From positions 1 through 27,081 of IMG/VR virus record IMGVR_UViG_3300003321_000852: DNA of 27,081 bases, one strand, 5' to 3'. The DNA is from a virus. A model generated the notes under the pieces. It was given only the letters and a program-made list of their open reading frames with translations, made no database searches and was not told where the DNA came from. Below, one piece after another: positions 1 to 6,711 of the stretch (positions are counted from its first letter, which is position 1; each line of letters begins with the position of its first letter). Made by a program: the position numbers and the translations under genes.

Positions 1-26
1 ACGGCCAGCCGCCACACTTCAACCAC
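1..26 (-). CDS. Possible 5' end of the next gene (partial)
   Basis: A GTG codon at 26-24 opens a frame reading VVEVWRLAV to the window edge, downstream of a G-rich SD-like stretch (AGGGGGAGGGGG on the minus strand, about 10 bases before the GTG). Beginnings of the type VxVWRL occur in small phage proteins, but only eight or nine codons are visible, so identity is unknown and even the start is uncertain. Confidence 0.3.
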
Positions 27-63
27 TTTTGCGAGACCCCCTCCCCCTACCTTGAAAACGAAA

Positions 64-327
64 TCATGCAGCGAGATCGTCGACCCAATCAGGAGGAGCC
101 GCGACCTTTCTGTAGATTCCCAAAACGTTTTCGTTCACAATCTCATCGATTGCTTGCTCGATCGCAAGAGATTGATCAGCATCAGACAGCTCAGTAGACG
201 TCATGGTGAGGCGTGCCAGGAACTGTGGTGTGTAGTAGCCTGATCGTGCATCCCATGAACTCCATTCATCGTACTCAGTGAACGGATTGTAGGGATTGTC
301 TACTGTCGTCAGCATGTGCACTGTCAT
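64..327 (-). CDS. Small hypothetical phage protein, 87 aa
   Basis: I do not recognise this 87-residue protein. It is acidic (for example a run rich in D and E around residues 46-70) and has no membrane segment, Cys cluster or nucleotide-binding motif. The ATG at 327 is preceded by AAGGAGA at good spacing, which supports the start. It follows the RNA polymerase-like gene by only 13 bases, so it is almost certainly co-transcribed with it as the downstream gene. No function can be inferred beyond belonging to the same operon. Confidence 0.7.
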   Translation of the reverse strand: MTVHMLTTVDNPYNPFTEYDEWSSWDARSGYYTPQFLARLTMTSTELSDADQSLAIEQAIDEIVNENVLGIYRKVAAPPDWVDDLAA

Positions 328-340
328 CGCTCTCTCCTTC

Positions 341-2980
341 CTACAGAGCGTCCTTCAGTGTAGTCAGTGACACACCCAATTGATCTGCTATCTCAGCCTG
401 TGTGTAGCCAAGATTGTCCATCGACCGCGCACGGTCCAGCATGGTAGCAGTCATCTTGATTGGTGTGCGTGGTGTAGCCAGTTCCTTGATCCTGTCTTGA
501 TCCGCGTTCAACAGGATCTTCTGCAGAGTGTTGTTACTGACCGCACCTGCCTGGATGGCTGCCCATTCCTGATCCGTGATGTCGATACGCTTCTTGCCTG
601 CGCCTGTGCGAACTCGAGCTTTCGCTAGTTCTTGTCCTTGAATCTTCTTGAGTTCGATTGCGTCCATGTCGGGATTGGCAGCCTGTCTAGCACGGACGGC
701 GGCATTTGCTAGAAGCTGGGCTTGTCTTTCGAGAGGCGCGTTCTTCTGGGCCGTGTCTAGTTTGACCCGGAGGGATTCAACCTCACGTGAATAGGCCACC
801 TTTGCAGATGGGCTGTATGGATTAGGCTTGGTGTTGACTGCGATCTGCCTAGCTTTGTTAGCCAGGGCCTTCAACTTGTTCGAGTGATCCGCGTAGATGC
901 GCTCGATGGTGGTGCCCGATGACAGGGTGTGGGCATTGTCGGTCTCTGCCAACTTGGTTGAGCGCTCACCACGAAGAACCACACGGCCCTTCTTGTCGAT
1001 GTATGTAGCGCCCGTATTGACAAAGACCTTCTTGCCAGTGGCCTTGTCTACAGGACCGCCTTGTGCTGCGGGGCGGGGCTTTCTTTCCGGAACGTGAATG
1101 TCCGATCGAGCGCGAGAGATCAGCGTTGCCGCGCCAGCACGAGGGCCGCCTTGATACTTGGCCTTCAGTTGCGCGATACCATTGTCAATCGCGGATTGCT
1201 TCCAATTGAGGTTGTGCTTTTCCGCATCGATGACAACCATGGAATGCCGAACAGCTCGAGCAAGCTCTTCTTGTTTGGCGCCATGAATCGTCATGTCTGT
1301 GATGAGATTGGAGATCTCACCCATTTGTGTTGCCTTGGTTCTAGCCGACATGCGTTTCATACCCTCATATGCTGGATACGAACGCTGCGGATCGAACCCC
1401 TTCAGACCGTCCAGTGCAGGTGCGGTCTTCACGCGGTTGTGATTGTTCGGGATGACCAGAACGGTATCACCATCGAAGTCTGCACCTGACAGACGTTCTG
1501 CCACCTTCGAGTGGATACCGACTGCGTCTTTCGCATTTCCCAAAGCCCGCTTTGCTTCAGGATGATTGTTGTTGACGGTGAGTTCGGGGATCTCGAACAC
1601 GCCACCGTGAGGATAGCGAACTAGCGCAACACGTTCGCCGTTCCTGAAGTTGGGTGCGTAGATCTCGTTCTGCTTCAATGTGTTGATCGGGAGAATGACA
1701 TTCGAGCGCTGGCGAGGAAGAGCCGCGGCCTTCAAATGAACAGCCGCAGAGTCAGTGCCATCGGCAAAGCTTTCCAACAAACTCTGGCGGACAGTCGGGT
1801 TCGTCAACTTCATGATGTCGTCGAACTCGCGCTGACGCCGTTCGTACGTCATATCGAGTTGCTGCTTGGCCAAGGCAGGGCTTTGCTTGGACAGCATCTG
1901 CGAAGACAGGTTCTTGGACCACTTGTCCCAATCGCCTTCTTCATTGACGATGTTCATGACGGACGTGACCTTGTGAGTCTTCGGATCCACCTTCTGGCGC
2001 ACGGTGGCGCCGAACGGATTCTCCGGGTCGTCCTTCAAGGACTTCATCGCGTCGAGCTTGTTGCCCGTGTTCTTCTTGTTAGTGTTGAATACAAGGTCAA
2101 CGCCAGCCGGCAGATCGTCCTTGTACATAGCCATACCTTTAAGGTAATGGGTACCATCGACTGCAATCCGAACCTGAGCGTATCGAGCACTACCAAGAGA
2201 GATGTCAGGTACGCCAGGTCGAACATGAATAACGCCGTCTGAATCAGCACCACCCTCTTCAGCATAACGAACCTTGACTCGCTTGCTGCTGATGGAGAGC
2301 GGGGGCTGGATTCCGATGTAGGATCGACCGCCGTCTTCAGAGAACGATCGGATCTGTCCAATGTTCGCACGATTTTGTGACACCTCGGAATACGGAATGC
2401 CAGGCGCCGCCAACACCTTGAGTGTGGTTTGTTTGCCGGTACCGAGCTGCTTGACCTTCAAGTAGTAGACGTTGTAGCCCTCTTCTTGAAGCACGGCAAC
2501 CGCAGTGGCCAGCTTTGTCTGGCTGATTCCCAAGTGGTTCTCGACGCCGGTACCGATGTCGAGATACTTCTTCTGCGCGATCTGCCCCTTCAGCATGACA
2601 CTAGTGCTGTGCAGGACGTCACTGCGATCCTTGGCGCTAGGCTGCAGTAGAGCCCTAATCGTCGACTCGGGCTTGCCCATCTGTTCGGCAATCGCCGTGT
2701 TGGACATTCCCTTGTCGCGAAGACGCTGCGCCATGTTGATATCGGCCTGACGCTCGGCGTTACGAGCAATCGATTTCGAAGCACGAAGCTGGGTAGTAGA
2801 AATGCCCATACCTTCGGCGATCTGTGCTTCACTCAGTCCCTGCTTCTGCAGCTGAGCCACATATCCCAAGAAACTCTTGTTGCTGGCGTTCTCAGGACCA
2901 CCAGAACCCCAAGGATACCTACCAGACCTACGGAGGATTCCGTAGTGCATGAGGTACTCGTCCTCCGAAAAGACGGTCAT
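341..2980 (-). CDS. Putative single-chain two-barrel RNA polymerase (YonO/QDE-1-like) with HTH domains
   Basis: This 879-residue protein carries the motif LSGADFDGDTVLV at about residues 498-510, matching the metal-binding NADFDGD signature of the beta' double-psi beta-barrel of cellular RNA polymerases and the DxDGD motif of QDE-1/YonO enzymes. The segment before it (LVRYPHGGVFEIP, 453-465, then GIHSKVAERL) parallels the beta' NRxP...HPLVC region. A Lys-bearing stretch (HYLKGMAMYKDDLP, 278-291) may be the other barrel, where the family keeps catalytic lysines. Helix-turn-helix-like segments lie at 41-66, 84-112 and 846-879, each with an A-E-x-M/L-G pattern. YonO of SPbeta is a known one-chain DNA-dependent RNA polymerase, so RNA synthesis for phage genes is the likely role. 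The ATG at 2980 overlaps the upstream stop as ATGA and has GGAGG eight bases before it. The DFDGD match is seen directly; polymerase activity and promoter choice are inferred. Confidence 0.72.
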   Translation of the reverse strand: MTVFSEDEYLMHYGILRRSGRYPWGSGGPENASNKSFLGYVAQLQKQGLSEAQIAEGMGISTTQLRASKSIARNAERQADINMAQRLRDKGMSNTAIAEQMGKPESTIRALLQPSAKDRSDVLHSTSVMLKGQIAQKKYLDIGTGVENHLGISQTKLATAVAVLQEEGYNVYYLKVKQLGTGKQTTLKVLAAPGIPYSEVSQNRANIGQIRSFSEDGGRSYIGIQPPLSISSKRVKVRYAEEGGADSDGVIHVRPGVPDISLGSARYAQVRIAVDGTHYLKGMAMYKDDLPAGVDLVFNTNKKNTGNKLDAMKSLKDDPENPFGATVRQKVDPKTHKVTSVMNIVNEEGDWDKWSKNLSSQMLSKQSPALAKQQLDMTYERRQREFDDIMKLTNPTVRQSLLESFADGTDSAAVHLKAAALPRQRSNVILPINTLKQNEIYAPNFRNGERVALVRYPHGGVFEIPELTVNNNHPEAKRALGNAKDAVGIHSKVAERLSGADFDGDTVLVIPNNHNRVKTAPALDGLKGFDPQRSYPAYEGMKRMSARTKATQMGEISNLITDMTIHGAKQEELARAVRHSMVVIDAEKHNLNWKQSAIDNGIAQLKAKYQGGPRAGAATLISRARSDIHVPERKPRPAAQGGPVDKATGKKVFVNTGATYIDKKGRVVLRGERSTKLAETDNAHTLSSGTTIERIYADHSNKLKALANKARQIAVNTKPNPYSPSAKVAYSREVESLRVKLDTAQKNAPLERQAQLLANAAVRARQAANPDMDAIELKKIQGQELAKARVRTGAGKKRIDITDQEWAAIQAGAVSNNTLQKILLNADQDRIKELATPRTPIKMTATMLDRARSMDNLGYTQAEIADQLGVSLTTLKDAL

Positions 2981-3537
2981 CCGTAAGCCTCCATCCTCAA
3001 CTGCTCGATGCGGGCATCAGCCACACGGATCTTGTCCATGATGCTGAAGATCGTCAGTGGGTCGCCATCGTAGAGGCGAACTTCGTCGTTCTGGTAAATC
3101 CGAAATTCCATCTCGATGGCGTTAGGACTCACGTCATATTCGAGGCAGAACAACGCTGCGTACACTTCGAGCTGAGTCACCGAGGTGGGATTCACTCCGG
3201 TCTTCAGATCATGGATGCGCAACATATTCTTGCGGAAAGAGATGGCGTCTGCTGTGCCGTAGCAGTTCAAAGAGTAGAACAACGTTTGCTCGGGGGTCAT
3301 CCGAAACCCGATGGCATCGTTCACGTAGGCGTTCAATGTCGCTCGAGTATCCGGAAGTTTCTGCCCCAGAACAATCAGATCCTTGGCCAGGTTGTGTAGC
3401 GCAGTTCCCCGGGCTGCGGCAAACGACTTCATGATGGCCGCATCGATCTGATCTTCGTTGTAGTTCACCCAATGATATTTGCTCGGGCTCAGCAAAGCGT
3501 GACTACCGCTAAGCCCCGAATGCTGCTTGAATCTCAT
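2977..3537 (-). CDS. PD-(D/E)XK nuclease, Cas4/RecB-like
   Basis: The 186-residue protein has the order of motifs expected of Cas4/RecB-type exonucleases: a His in RGTALHNLAKDL (H48), an acidic motif CYGTADAIS (D97), the catalytic D-x-K in IHDLKTG (D110, K112), and a Gln in TQLEVYAALF (Q122). Such phage enzymes usually process DNA ends in replication or recombination. No four-Cys iron-sulfur cluster is evident, which separates it from true Cas4, and no cas genes are nearby. Its start overlaps the end of the VRR-NUC gene by 29 bases and its stop overlaps the RNA polymerase-like gene, so the three form one translationally coupled unit. A GGGGCAGG stretch precedes the ATG at 3537. Confidence 0.8.
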   Translation of the reverse strand: MRFKQHSGLSGSHALLSPSKYHWVNYNEDQIDAAIMKSFAAARGTALHNLAKDLIVLGQKLPDTRATLNAYVNDAIGFRMTPEQTLFYSLNCYGTADAISFRKNMLRIHDLKTGVNPTSVTQLEVYAALFCLEYDVSPNAIEMEFRIYQNDEVRLYDGDPLTIFSIMDKIRVADARIEQLRMEAYG

Positions 3538-3805
3538 CGAGCACCTGCCCCTCGTTCTCAGGGTAGATGGTCGCTGTGTAGCTCATCTCGCCAAGAAGTT
3601 CTAGATAGTATTCCTGATTCGGCCTGTAAGGCTCCTTGGCACTTCTCTTAACCTCCAGCATGACCCAGTAGGTGCCGTACAGAATCGTCAGGTCGGGGAT
3701 GCCCTGGATATACTGCTCGTCGTTCTTCAGAATGAAACAGCCAGGAAACCGCATGGCGATGCGATCGATCAGTCCACTCTGATAGTCTCGCTCGAGCTTA
3801 CCCAT
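3509..3805 (-). CDS. VRR-NUC domain nuclease
   Basis: This 98-residue protein is essentially one VRR-NUC domain, the PD-(D/E)XK type found in FAN1 and in stand-alone phage nucleases that cut branched DNA. Visible motifs are KNDEQYIQGIPDLTIL (D38 in the GIPD turn), MLEVKRSAKEP (E-x-K, the catalytic E and K) and the following PNQEYYLELL helix with the usual Gln. The ATG at 3805 is preceded by AGGGAGGT at seven bases or less, a strong ribosome-binding site. It is the first gene of a unit led by a TATAAT-containing promoter at about 3858 and is followed by the Cas4-like nuclease. A role in resolving replication or recombination intermediates is inferred from the family. Confidence 0.85.
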   Translation of the reverse strand: MGKLERDYQSGLIDRIAMRFPGCFILKNDEQYIQGIPDLTILYGTYWVMLEVKRSAKEPYRPNQEYYLELLGEMSYTATIYPENEGQVLDEIQAAFGA

Positions 3806-3857
3806 AGCACCTCCCTAAAAATGAATGGTCTGTAATCGACCACAGGGTGTCCCTTTC

Positions 3858-3876
3858 ATTATAATCCATGTAAAAA
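3858..3876 (-). promoter_or_regulatory. Promoter of the repeated TTTACA-TATAAT type
   Basis: On the minus strand the sequence TTTTTACATGGATTATAATG lies about 53 bases upstream of the VRR-NUC start. It has a perfect -10 TATAAT and a conserved TTTACATGG box directly upstream, as in four other places in this window. There is no TTGACA-like hexamer at the normal 16-18 base distance. Unlike the other copies it lacks the upstream TTCGCAAG element. Confidence 0.6.
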
Positions 3877-3896
3877 CGGTGGGGTTTTGTAAAGTT

Positions 3897-4385
3897 TTAG
3901 ATCACCCACTCGAAAGTCTGAAACAGAGGAAAGACGTAAGTCTTGTTGTAGATGGACAACACCACATCGTTGTACAACACGCCGCGATCGAACACGACAT
4001 CCCACACAGTATCGTAGATGGTTCCGGTGTAGATATTGCGAACGGGATGCGGATAGTCGGGCAGCGTGAGTTTGAATTGCTCGCGGTGTCGCATAGCGAA
4101 CCACTTCGGGCGCCACATCAGATTGGCGGCTCGACAGTTGCCCTTGTCGCCATCGAGATAGATGGGCGTGTTGAATGTCTGACGCGGTCGATCGACGAAT
4201 GCCTCTGCCACGAGATGAGCAAGACTGCGATTGTACAGACGTCCTCCCGCAAAGAACGCCACCGTCAGATTGCCGTCTCGCGTGCGGTTGATCTTTCTCT
4301 CTTTGCCGAAGCGATCGTTGCGAACCTTCCCTTCGTCGCTGATCGAGTATCCGGGGAACTCTCTGACCGGGAGCCATCGCTCCAT
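3897..4385 (-). CDS. NUMOD4/HNH-like protein with altered HNH motif
   Basis: The N-terminus (W4, PGYSISDEGKVRN) fits the NUMOD4 DNA-binding motif of HNH homing endonucleases. The following AHLVAEAFV and IYLDGDKGNCRAANLMW (residues 75-91) match the HNH core, but the usual His of the HxDG motif is Tyr (IYLDGD), while the later Asn of NL-W is kept. Catalytic activity is therefore doubtful; a DNA-binding or regulatory role is possible. I chose the ATG at 4385 because GGGAGG stands just before it; a TTG 21 bases further up has no such site. The gene is isolated by AT-rich DNA on its upstream side and a promoter on its downstream side, which fits a mobile or independently regulated gene. Confidence 0.65.
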   Translation of the reverse strand: MERWLPVREFPGYSISDEGKVRNDRFGKERKINRTRDGNLTVAFFAGGRLYNRSLAHLVAEAFVDRPRQTFNTPIYLDGDKGNCRAANLMWRPKWFAMRHREQFKLTLPDYPHPVRNIYTGTIYDTVWDVVFDRGVLYNDVVLSIYNKTYVFPLFQTFEWVI

Positions 4386-4440
4386 GGTGCCTCCCAACTT
4401 TGCCAAGATTTTTCGCCGAAAAAACTTTTCTAGTGCTTTA

Positions 4441-4474
4441 GGTTTTGTTAAGTATTATATTTCTTTACAAAACC
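4441..4474 (-). promoter_or_regulatory. Palindromic operator/promoter-like element
   Basis: Two 12-base arms, GGTTTTGTTAAG (4441-4452) and CTTTACAAAACC (4463-4474), are inverted copies with one mismatch. The 10-base centre carries TATAAT on the minus strand at 4459-4454. This arrangement, about 70 bases upstream of the HNH-like gene, looks like a promoter whose -10 lies inside an operator. No convincing -35 hexamer is visible. Confidence 0.45.
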
Positions 4475-4513
4475 TTTCTTATCTAGAAACTTTTATAAGA
4501 GAAAAATCTAGGC

Positions 4514-4540
4514 AAGAAAATGACCTATAACTGCAGGTCA
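4514..4540 (-). terminator. Weak intrinsic terminator after the SF2 helicase
   Basis: Read on the minus strand, a six-base-pair stem TGACCT/AGGTCA (4540-4535 and 4526-4521) with an eight-base loop is followed by TTTTCTT. It lies about 36 bases after the helicase stop codon. The stem is short, so termination would be partial. Confidence 0.5.
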
Positions 4541-4575
4541 GAGCGATATGAGCCGTTTTCAAAATCTTGGCAACT

Positions 4576-5760
4576 TTACATGGTTGTAAAGAAATCGGCC
4601 ATGTTGAAGTCTCGCTTGTCCACGAACGCCTGTCTCAGAGCCACATCGATCGGCGCCTTCGATAGCGGAACGTAGTAGATCAAGTGAGCAAACGGCGTGT
4701 TGAGCCGATCAATTCGGCCGTAACACTGCTCCGTCAGCTTGTACGAGGGGTTCTGCGAGTAGAAAAACATGGTATTTGTCTCAATACATTCCCATGCTTC
4801 GGCCCCTGCAGTGTACTGAACCAAGTACAACCACGTGTCTGTTTTGGGTATTTCTTCGTGTTTATGCCCATTCCATTCTGCAACGGGGCGTGTCTGGATT
4901 GTCCGAAGTATCTCCAATTCATAGTCGAAATTGTAGAACACAATCAGCTTCGGACAGCTCTCCATCTTCCTCAGCAAGGTCTCAAACCGGCTAGGATGCG
5001 TTGCAACCACTCGTCGAGCCAGCATGTAGACCTCAGCAGAGGATCGACACGGCTTACTTTTGTACGGATTCCACCGTTTTTTCATCACCAAATCCATCAA
5101 TTCCTCGTCGTATTCGACCGGAATCGCGATGGCGTGGCGCTTCGTGTGCTTCTCGTAGGGCATCACGACGGTGATCTCATTCCGTCTCTTGATCAAGGTT
5201 CCCGTAGAAACATAGCGATCCACCGCAGGGAATTTCGTGTACGACTTGAATATCACGTGCTCTCGCAGGAACTCCGTCCGGTTGCGGTAGAAACCATTCG
5301 CAATGAAGACGGGGATGTAATCCATCCAACTGTCGCCAGGAGTCGCAGATAACAAGATCCACGGGTTGTTCTTGGCAATCTTCAGAAAGCTCTTGACCCA
5401 TCCGCCTCGTCCGATTAGTCGTTGTTCGTCAAAGATGAAAAATGCATTCGTGACGTCTTGGTATTTATGGATGTTATTCCATGAATCGACAGTCAGCAGG
5501 CCCGCCGTAGACGTCGCATATGCATCGTTTTTGGTCCCCACACCCCAACTCACAAACTCTCTCTGCCAATCCAGACTGTCCCTCTTCTTGGCTGTCGTGA
5601 TCACCACCACGTTCGCGTCCGCCCACACCTTCATGTAGTACGCCGCTGCTACTCGGCTCTTCCCGCTCCCCACTCCTCCGCAGAGGATGCAGCCGGATTT
5701 CAATCGCCCCAAAGCCTCCATTTGATGCGGACGGAGCTTCTCTTGCCATGACATCAACAT
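4576..5760 (-). CDS. SF2 DNA helicase (DEAD/SNF2-like)
   Basis: Motifs of superfamily 2 helicases are present in order: RPHQMEAL (Q-motif-like), Walker A GGVGSGKS, Walker B FIFDEQR in place of DEAH, motif III-like LLSATPGDSW, and motif VI QCYGRIDRLN near the C-terminus. It is about 394 residues from the chosen start, short but normal for phage SNF2-like helicases, which remodel replication or recombination DNA. The frame is open up to a GTG at 5847, but that codon has no ribosome-binding site; the ATG at 5760 follows CCAGGGGTCG, and a second ATG at 5754 is equally possible. The residues before 5760 in this frame look non-coding, whereas another frame upstream looks like a Zn-ribbon (see next entry). 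A leader with stem-loops precedes the gene. Confidence 0.85.
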   Translation of the reverse strand: MLMSWQEKLRPHQMEALGRLKSGCILCGGVGSGKSRVAAAYYMKVWADANVVVITTAKKRDSLDWQREFVSWGVGTKNDAYATSTAGLLTVDSWNNIHKYQDVTNAFFIFDEQRLIGRGGWVKSFLKIAKNNPWILLSATPGDSWMDYIPVFIANGFYRNRTEFLREHVIFKSYTKFPAVDRYVSTGTLIKRRNEITVVMPYEKHTKRHAIAIPVEYDEELMDLVMKKRWNPYKSKPCRSSAEVYMLARRVVATHPSRFETLLRKMESCPKLIVFYNFDYELEILRTIQTRPVAEWNGHKHEEIPKTDTWLYLVQYTAGAEAWECIETNTMFFYSQNPSYKLTEQCYGRIDRLNTPFAHLIYYVPLSKAPIDVALRQAFVDKRDFNMADFFTTM

Positions 5761-5881
5761 CGACCCCTGGAGTTCCGCAGAGAGGGCACCGCCCCTGATT
5801 GACCGAATCTTCTGCAAAGAGCAAGATCGTGCAGACGGGGTCCACACAGATGCAGGATGGCACCTGACTACCCAGTTCCAT
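5761..5881 (-). other. Zn-ribbon-like N-terminal segment, out of frame with helicase
   Basis: An ATG at 5881 has an excellent ribosome-binding site (GAGGAGAG three bases before it) and opens a frame with SCICVDPVC (Cys 10, 12, 17) and RCPLCGTPG (Cys 32, 35), the look of a small zinc-binding domain. This frame runs on to a stop at 5474 but after about residue 40 it resembles a shadow of the helicase. A +1 shift at the GGGG run at about 5766-5763 would join it in frame to the helicase as CPLCGTPGSMLMSWQEKL. It may be a programmed frameshift, a sequencing indel, or a short overlapping gene. Confidence 0.45.
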
Positions 5882-5914
5882 TATCTCTCCTCAAAAAAGC
5901 GAGTCACAGTAAAG

Positions 5915-5951
5915 GGCGCAGACACCCGAGGGAAGCCCAGGTGTCTGCGCC
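5915..5951 (-). promoter_or_regulatory. Perfect 12-bp stem-loop in helicase leader
   Basis: GGCGCAGACACC (5915-5926) and GGTGTCTGCGCC (5940-5951) are perfect inverted copies around a 13-base loop. On the minus strand the stem is followed by CCTTTACTG rather than a clean U run, and a TTTTTT lies about 16 bases on. It may be an attenuator, a protein-binding RNA hairpin or a processing site upstream of the helicase start. Confidence 0.6.
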
Positions 5952-5960
5952 TTCTTACCA

Positions 5961-5992
5961 CTCGATCAGCGGGCCACTAATAGCTGATCGAG
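5961..5992 (-). promoter_or_regulatory. Second stem-loop overlapping the mini-ORF
   Basis: CTCGATCAGC (5961-5970) and GCTGATCGAG (5983-5992) form a perfect 10-bp stem with a 12-base loop. One arm lies inside the 12-codon mini-ORF and the stop codon of that ORF lies in the loop, so a translating ribosome would unfold this hairpin. Confidence 0.55.
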
Positions 5993-6015
5993 AGCATGTA
6001 CGGAGGCCTCCACAT
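5977..6015 (-). CDS. Twelve-codon leader peptide candidate
   Basis: AGGAGGT stands five bases before an ATG at 6015 and the frame reads MWRPPYMLSISY then TAG. This ribosome-binding site is among the strongest in the window yet serves only 12 codons. The ORF starts right after the stop of the upstream gene and its last codons form one arm of a stem-loop. The setting suggests a regulatory leader peptide for the helicase; it could also be a chance start after a real upstream gene. Confidence 0.4.
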   Translation of the reverse strand: MWRPPYMLSISY

Positions 6016-6025
6016 AGCACACCTC

Positions 6026-6208
6026 CTATTCCCAGATGCGATGACCGTACGCGTCGTACTTGCGCACCTCACCGTTCGTGTCGCACGTGTGCGTCGGGAT
6101 CTTGTCACGCTTCGTGCCGTTGTTCTCGTGGCTGTGGTGCATGTTGCCCTGCAGTGAGTCCCAGTTCACCACGCCACACACGGAGCAGCACTTCTCGGTG
6201 AAGGCCAT
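6026..6208 (-). CDS. Small Cys/His protein, Zn-ribbon-like, 60 aa
   Basis: The protein starts MAFTEKCCSVCG and keeps a C-x2-C pair (C8, C11), then HHSH (24-27) and HTC (40-42), which suggests one bound zinc ion. It resembles the C-terminal half of the gene just upstream (TEKCCSVCG against IEKTCSVCG, then a His-rich turn and a Cys, and an aromatic, W/Y-rich end), so the two are probably diverged duplicates. I chose the ATG at 6208 because it lies two bases from the upstream stop (TGAGATG), typical coupling, and because residues upstream in this frame look non-coding. Function unknown. Confidence 0.65.
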   Translation of the reverse strand: MAFTEKCCSVCGVVNWDSLQGNMHHSHENNGTKRDKIPTHTCDTNGEVRKYDAYGHRIWE

Positions 6209-6209
6209 C

Positions 6210-6590
6210 TCAGTCCACCACCTTGACGAAGTCGCCGTCGGCGTTGCGGATCTCCACGAACCCGTCGGTGTACTGCCAGTACTGGAGTCCCGCAATGTTG
6301 CACAGCGAGACCTTGATCGTGTCGCCGATCTCCACGTTGTGCGTCTCGTGGTAGTACCCGACAGCGCTGTCCGCGCTGATCTTGCCGCAGACCGAGCAGG
6401 TCTTCTCGATGAACTGCAAGGTCCTGGCGGGCATGTTCTTCGGCGTGAGGCCCGTCTCGAGGTCCACGTTCCGGAAGTAGTCCCGCTCGTCCATCGAGAG
6501 CGAGCCCCAGAAGTCCCGGAACTCGTCCCGCTTCACGGGGCGGGTCCCCTCGCTGAAGTAGTTGATCAGCATGACAAACGAATTGGTCAC
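6210..6590 (-). CDS. Hypothetical protein with C-terminal Zn-ribbon-like region, 126 aa
   Basis: Residues 1-60 are charged and contain a GTRPVKRDEF start-like region with a run of acidic and aromatic residues. Residues 62-97 carry EKTCSVCGK (C65, C68), a YYHETH segment (H81, H84) and LCNIAG (C97), a possible zinc site shared with the next gene. The GTG at 6590 is preceded by AGGAG at seven bases. I do not recognise the family; a small nucleic-acid or protein adaptor is a guess only. It sits between the PGDYG-type genes and the SF2 helicase, in the same direction. Confidence 0.7.
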   Translation of the reverse strand: MTNSFVMLINYFSEGTRPVKRDEFRDFWGSLSMDERDYFRNVDLETGLTPKNMPARTLQFIEKTCSVCGKISADSAVGYYHETHNVEIGDTIKVSLCNIAGLQYWQYTDGFVEIRNADGDFVKVVD

Positions 6591-6621
6591 CGCAAACTCC
6601 TCATCAGTAAGGTACAGATAT

Positions 6622-6664
6622 TATGCAGGCCTAACCCCGTACCTGCTCGACAGCCCCCTGCATA
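6622..6664. repeat. Inverted repeat between two genes
   Basis: TATGCAGG (6622-6629) and CCTGCATA (6657-6664) are perfect inverted copies 27 bases apart. A competing pair GGTAC (6611-6615)/GTACC (6639-6643) would exclude this stem. It lies in the 121-base gap upstream of the gene at 6590, where no clear promoter or T run is seen. It may be an RNA switch-like fold or chance. Confidence 0.4.
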
Positions 6665-6711
6665 CCGCTGACACCGATATGCCATTCCAGCAGACTGTCT
6701 TCCCAAGTGTA

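Larger units (their letters stand above)
4402..4571. repeat. Inverted repeat flanking the AT-rich intergenic region
   Basis: GCCAAGATTTT at 4402-4412 is repeated in perfect inversion as AAAATCTTGGC at 4561-4571, with more partial matches outside the 11-base core. The arms bracket the whole 190-base non-coding stretch between the HNH-like gene and the helicase. They could mark an insertion or a recombination footprint, or be chance in AT-rich sequence. Confidence 0.5.

Noticed and set aside
2977-3537. True CRISPR Cas4
   Set aside because: No Cys cluster, no cas1/cas2 and no repeat array are in the window; a stand-alone phage nuclease is simpler.
4574-4591. Palindrome CTTTACATGGTTGTAAAG
   Set aside because: It overlaps the last codons and stop of the helicase gene and lacks a -10 or U run, so coding constraint and AT richness explain it well enough.
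6600-6711. Possible tRNA in the gap with paired arms
   Set aside because: No GTTCGA-type T arm, no cloverleaf and no CCA-like acceptor stem could be built from the sequence.
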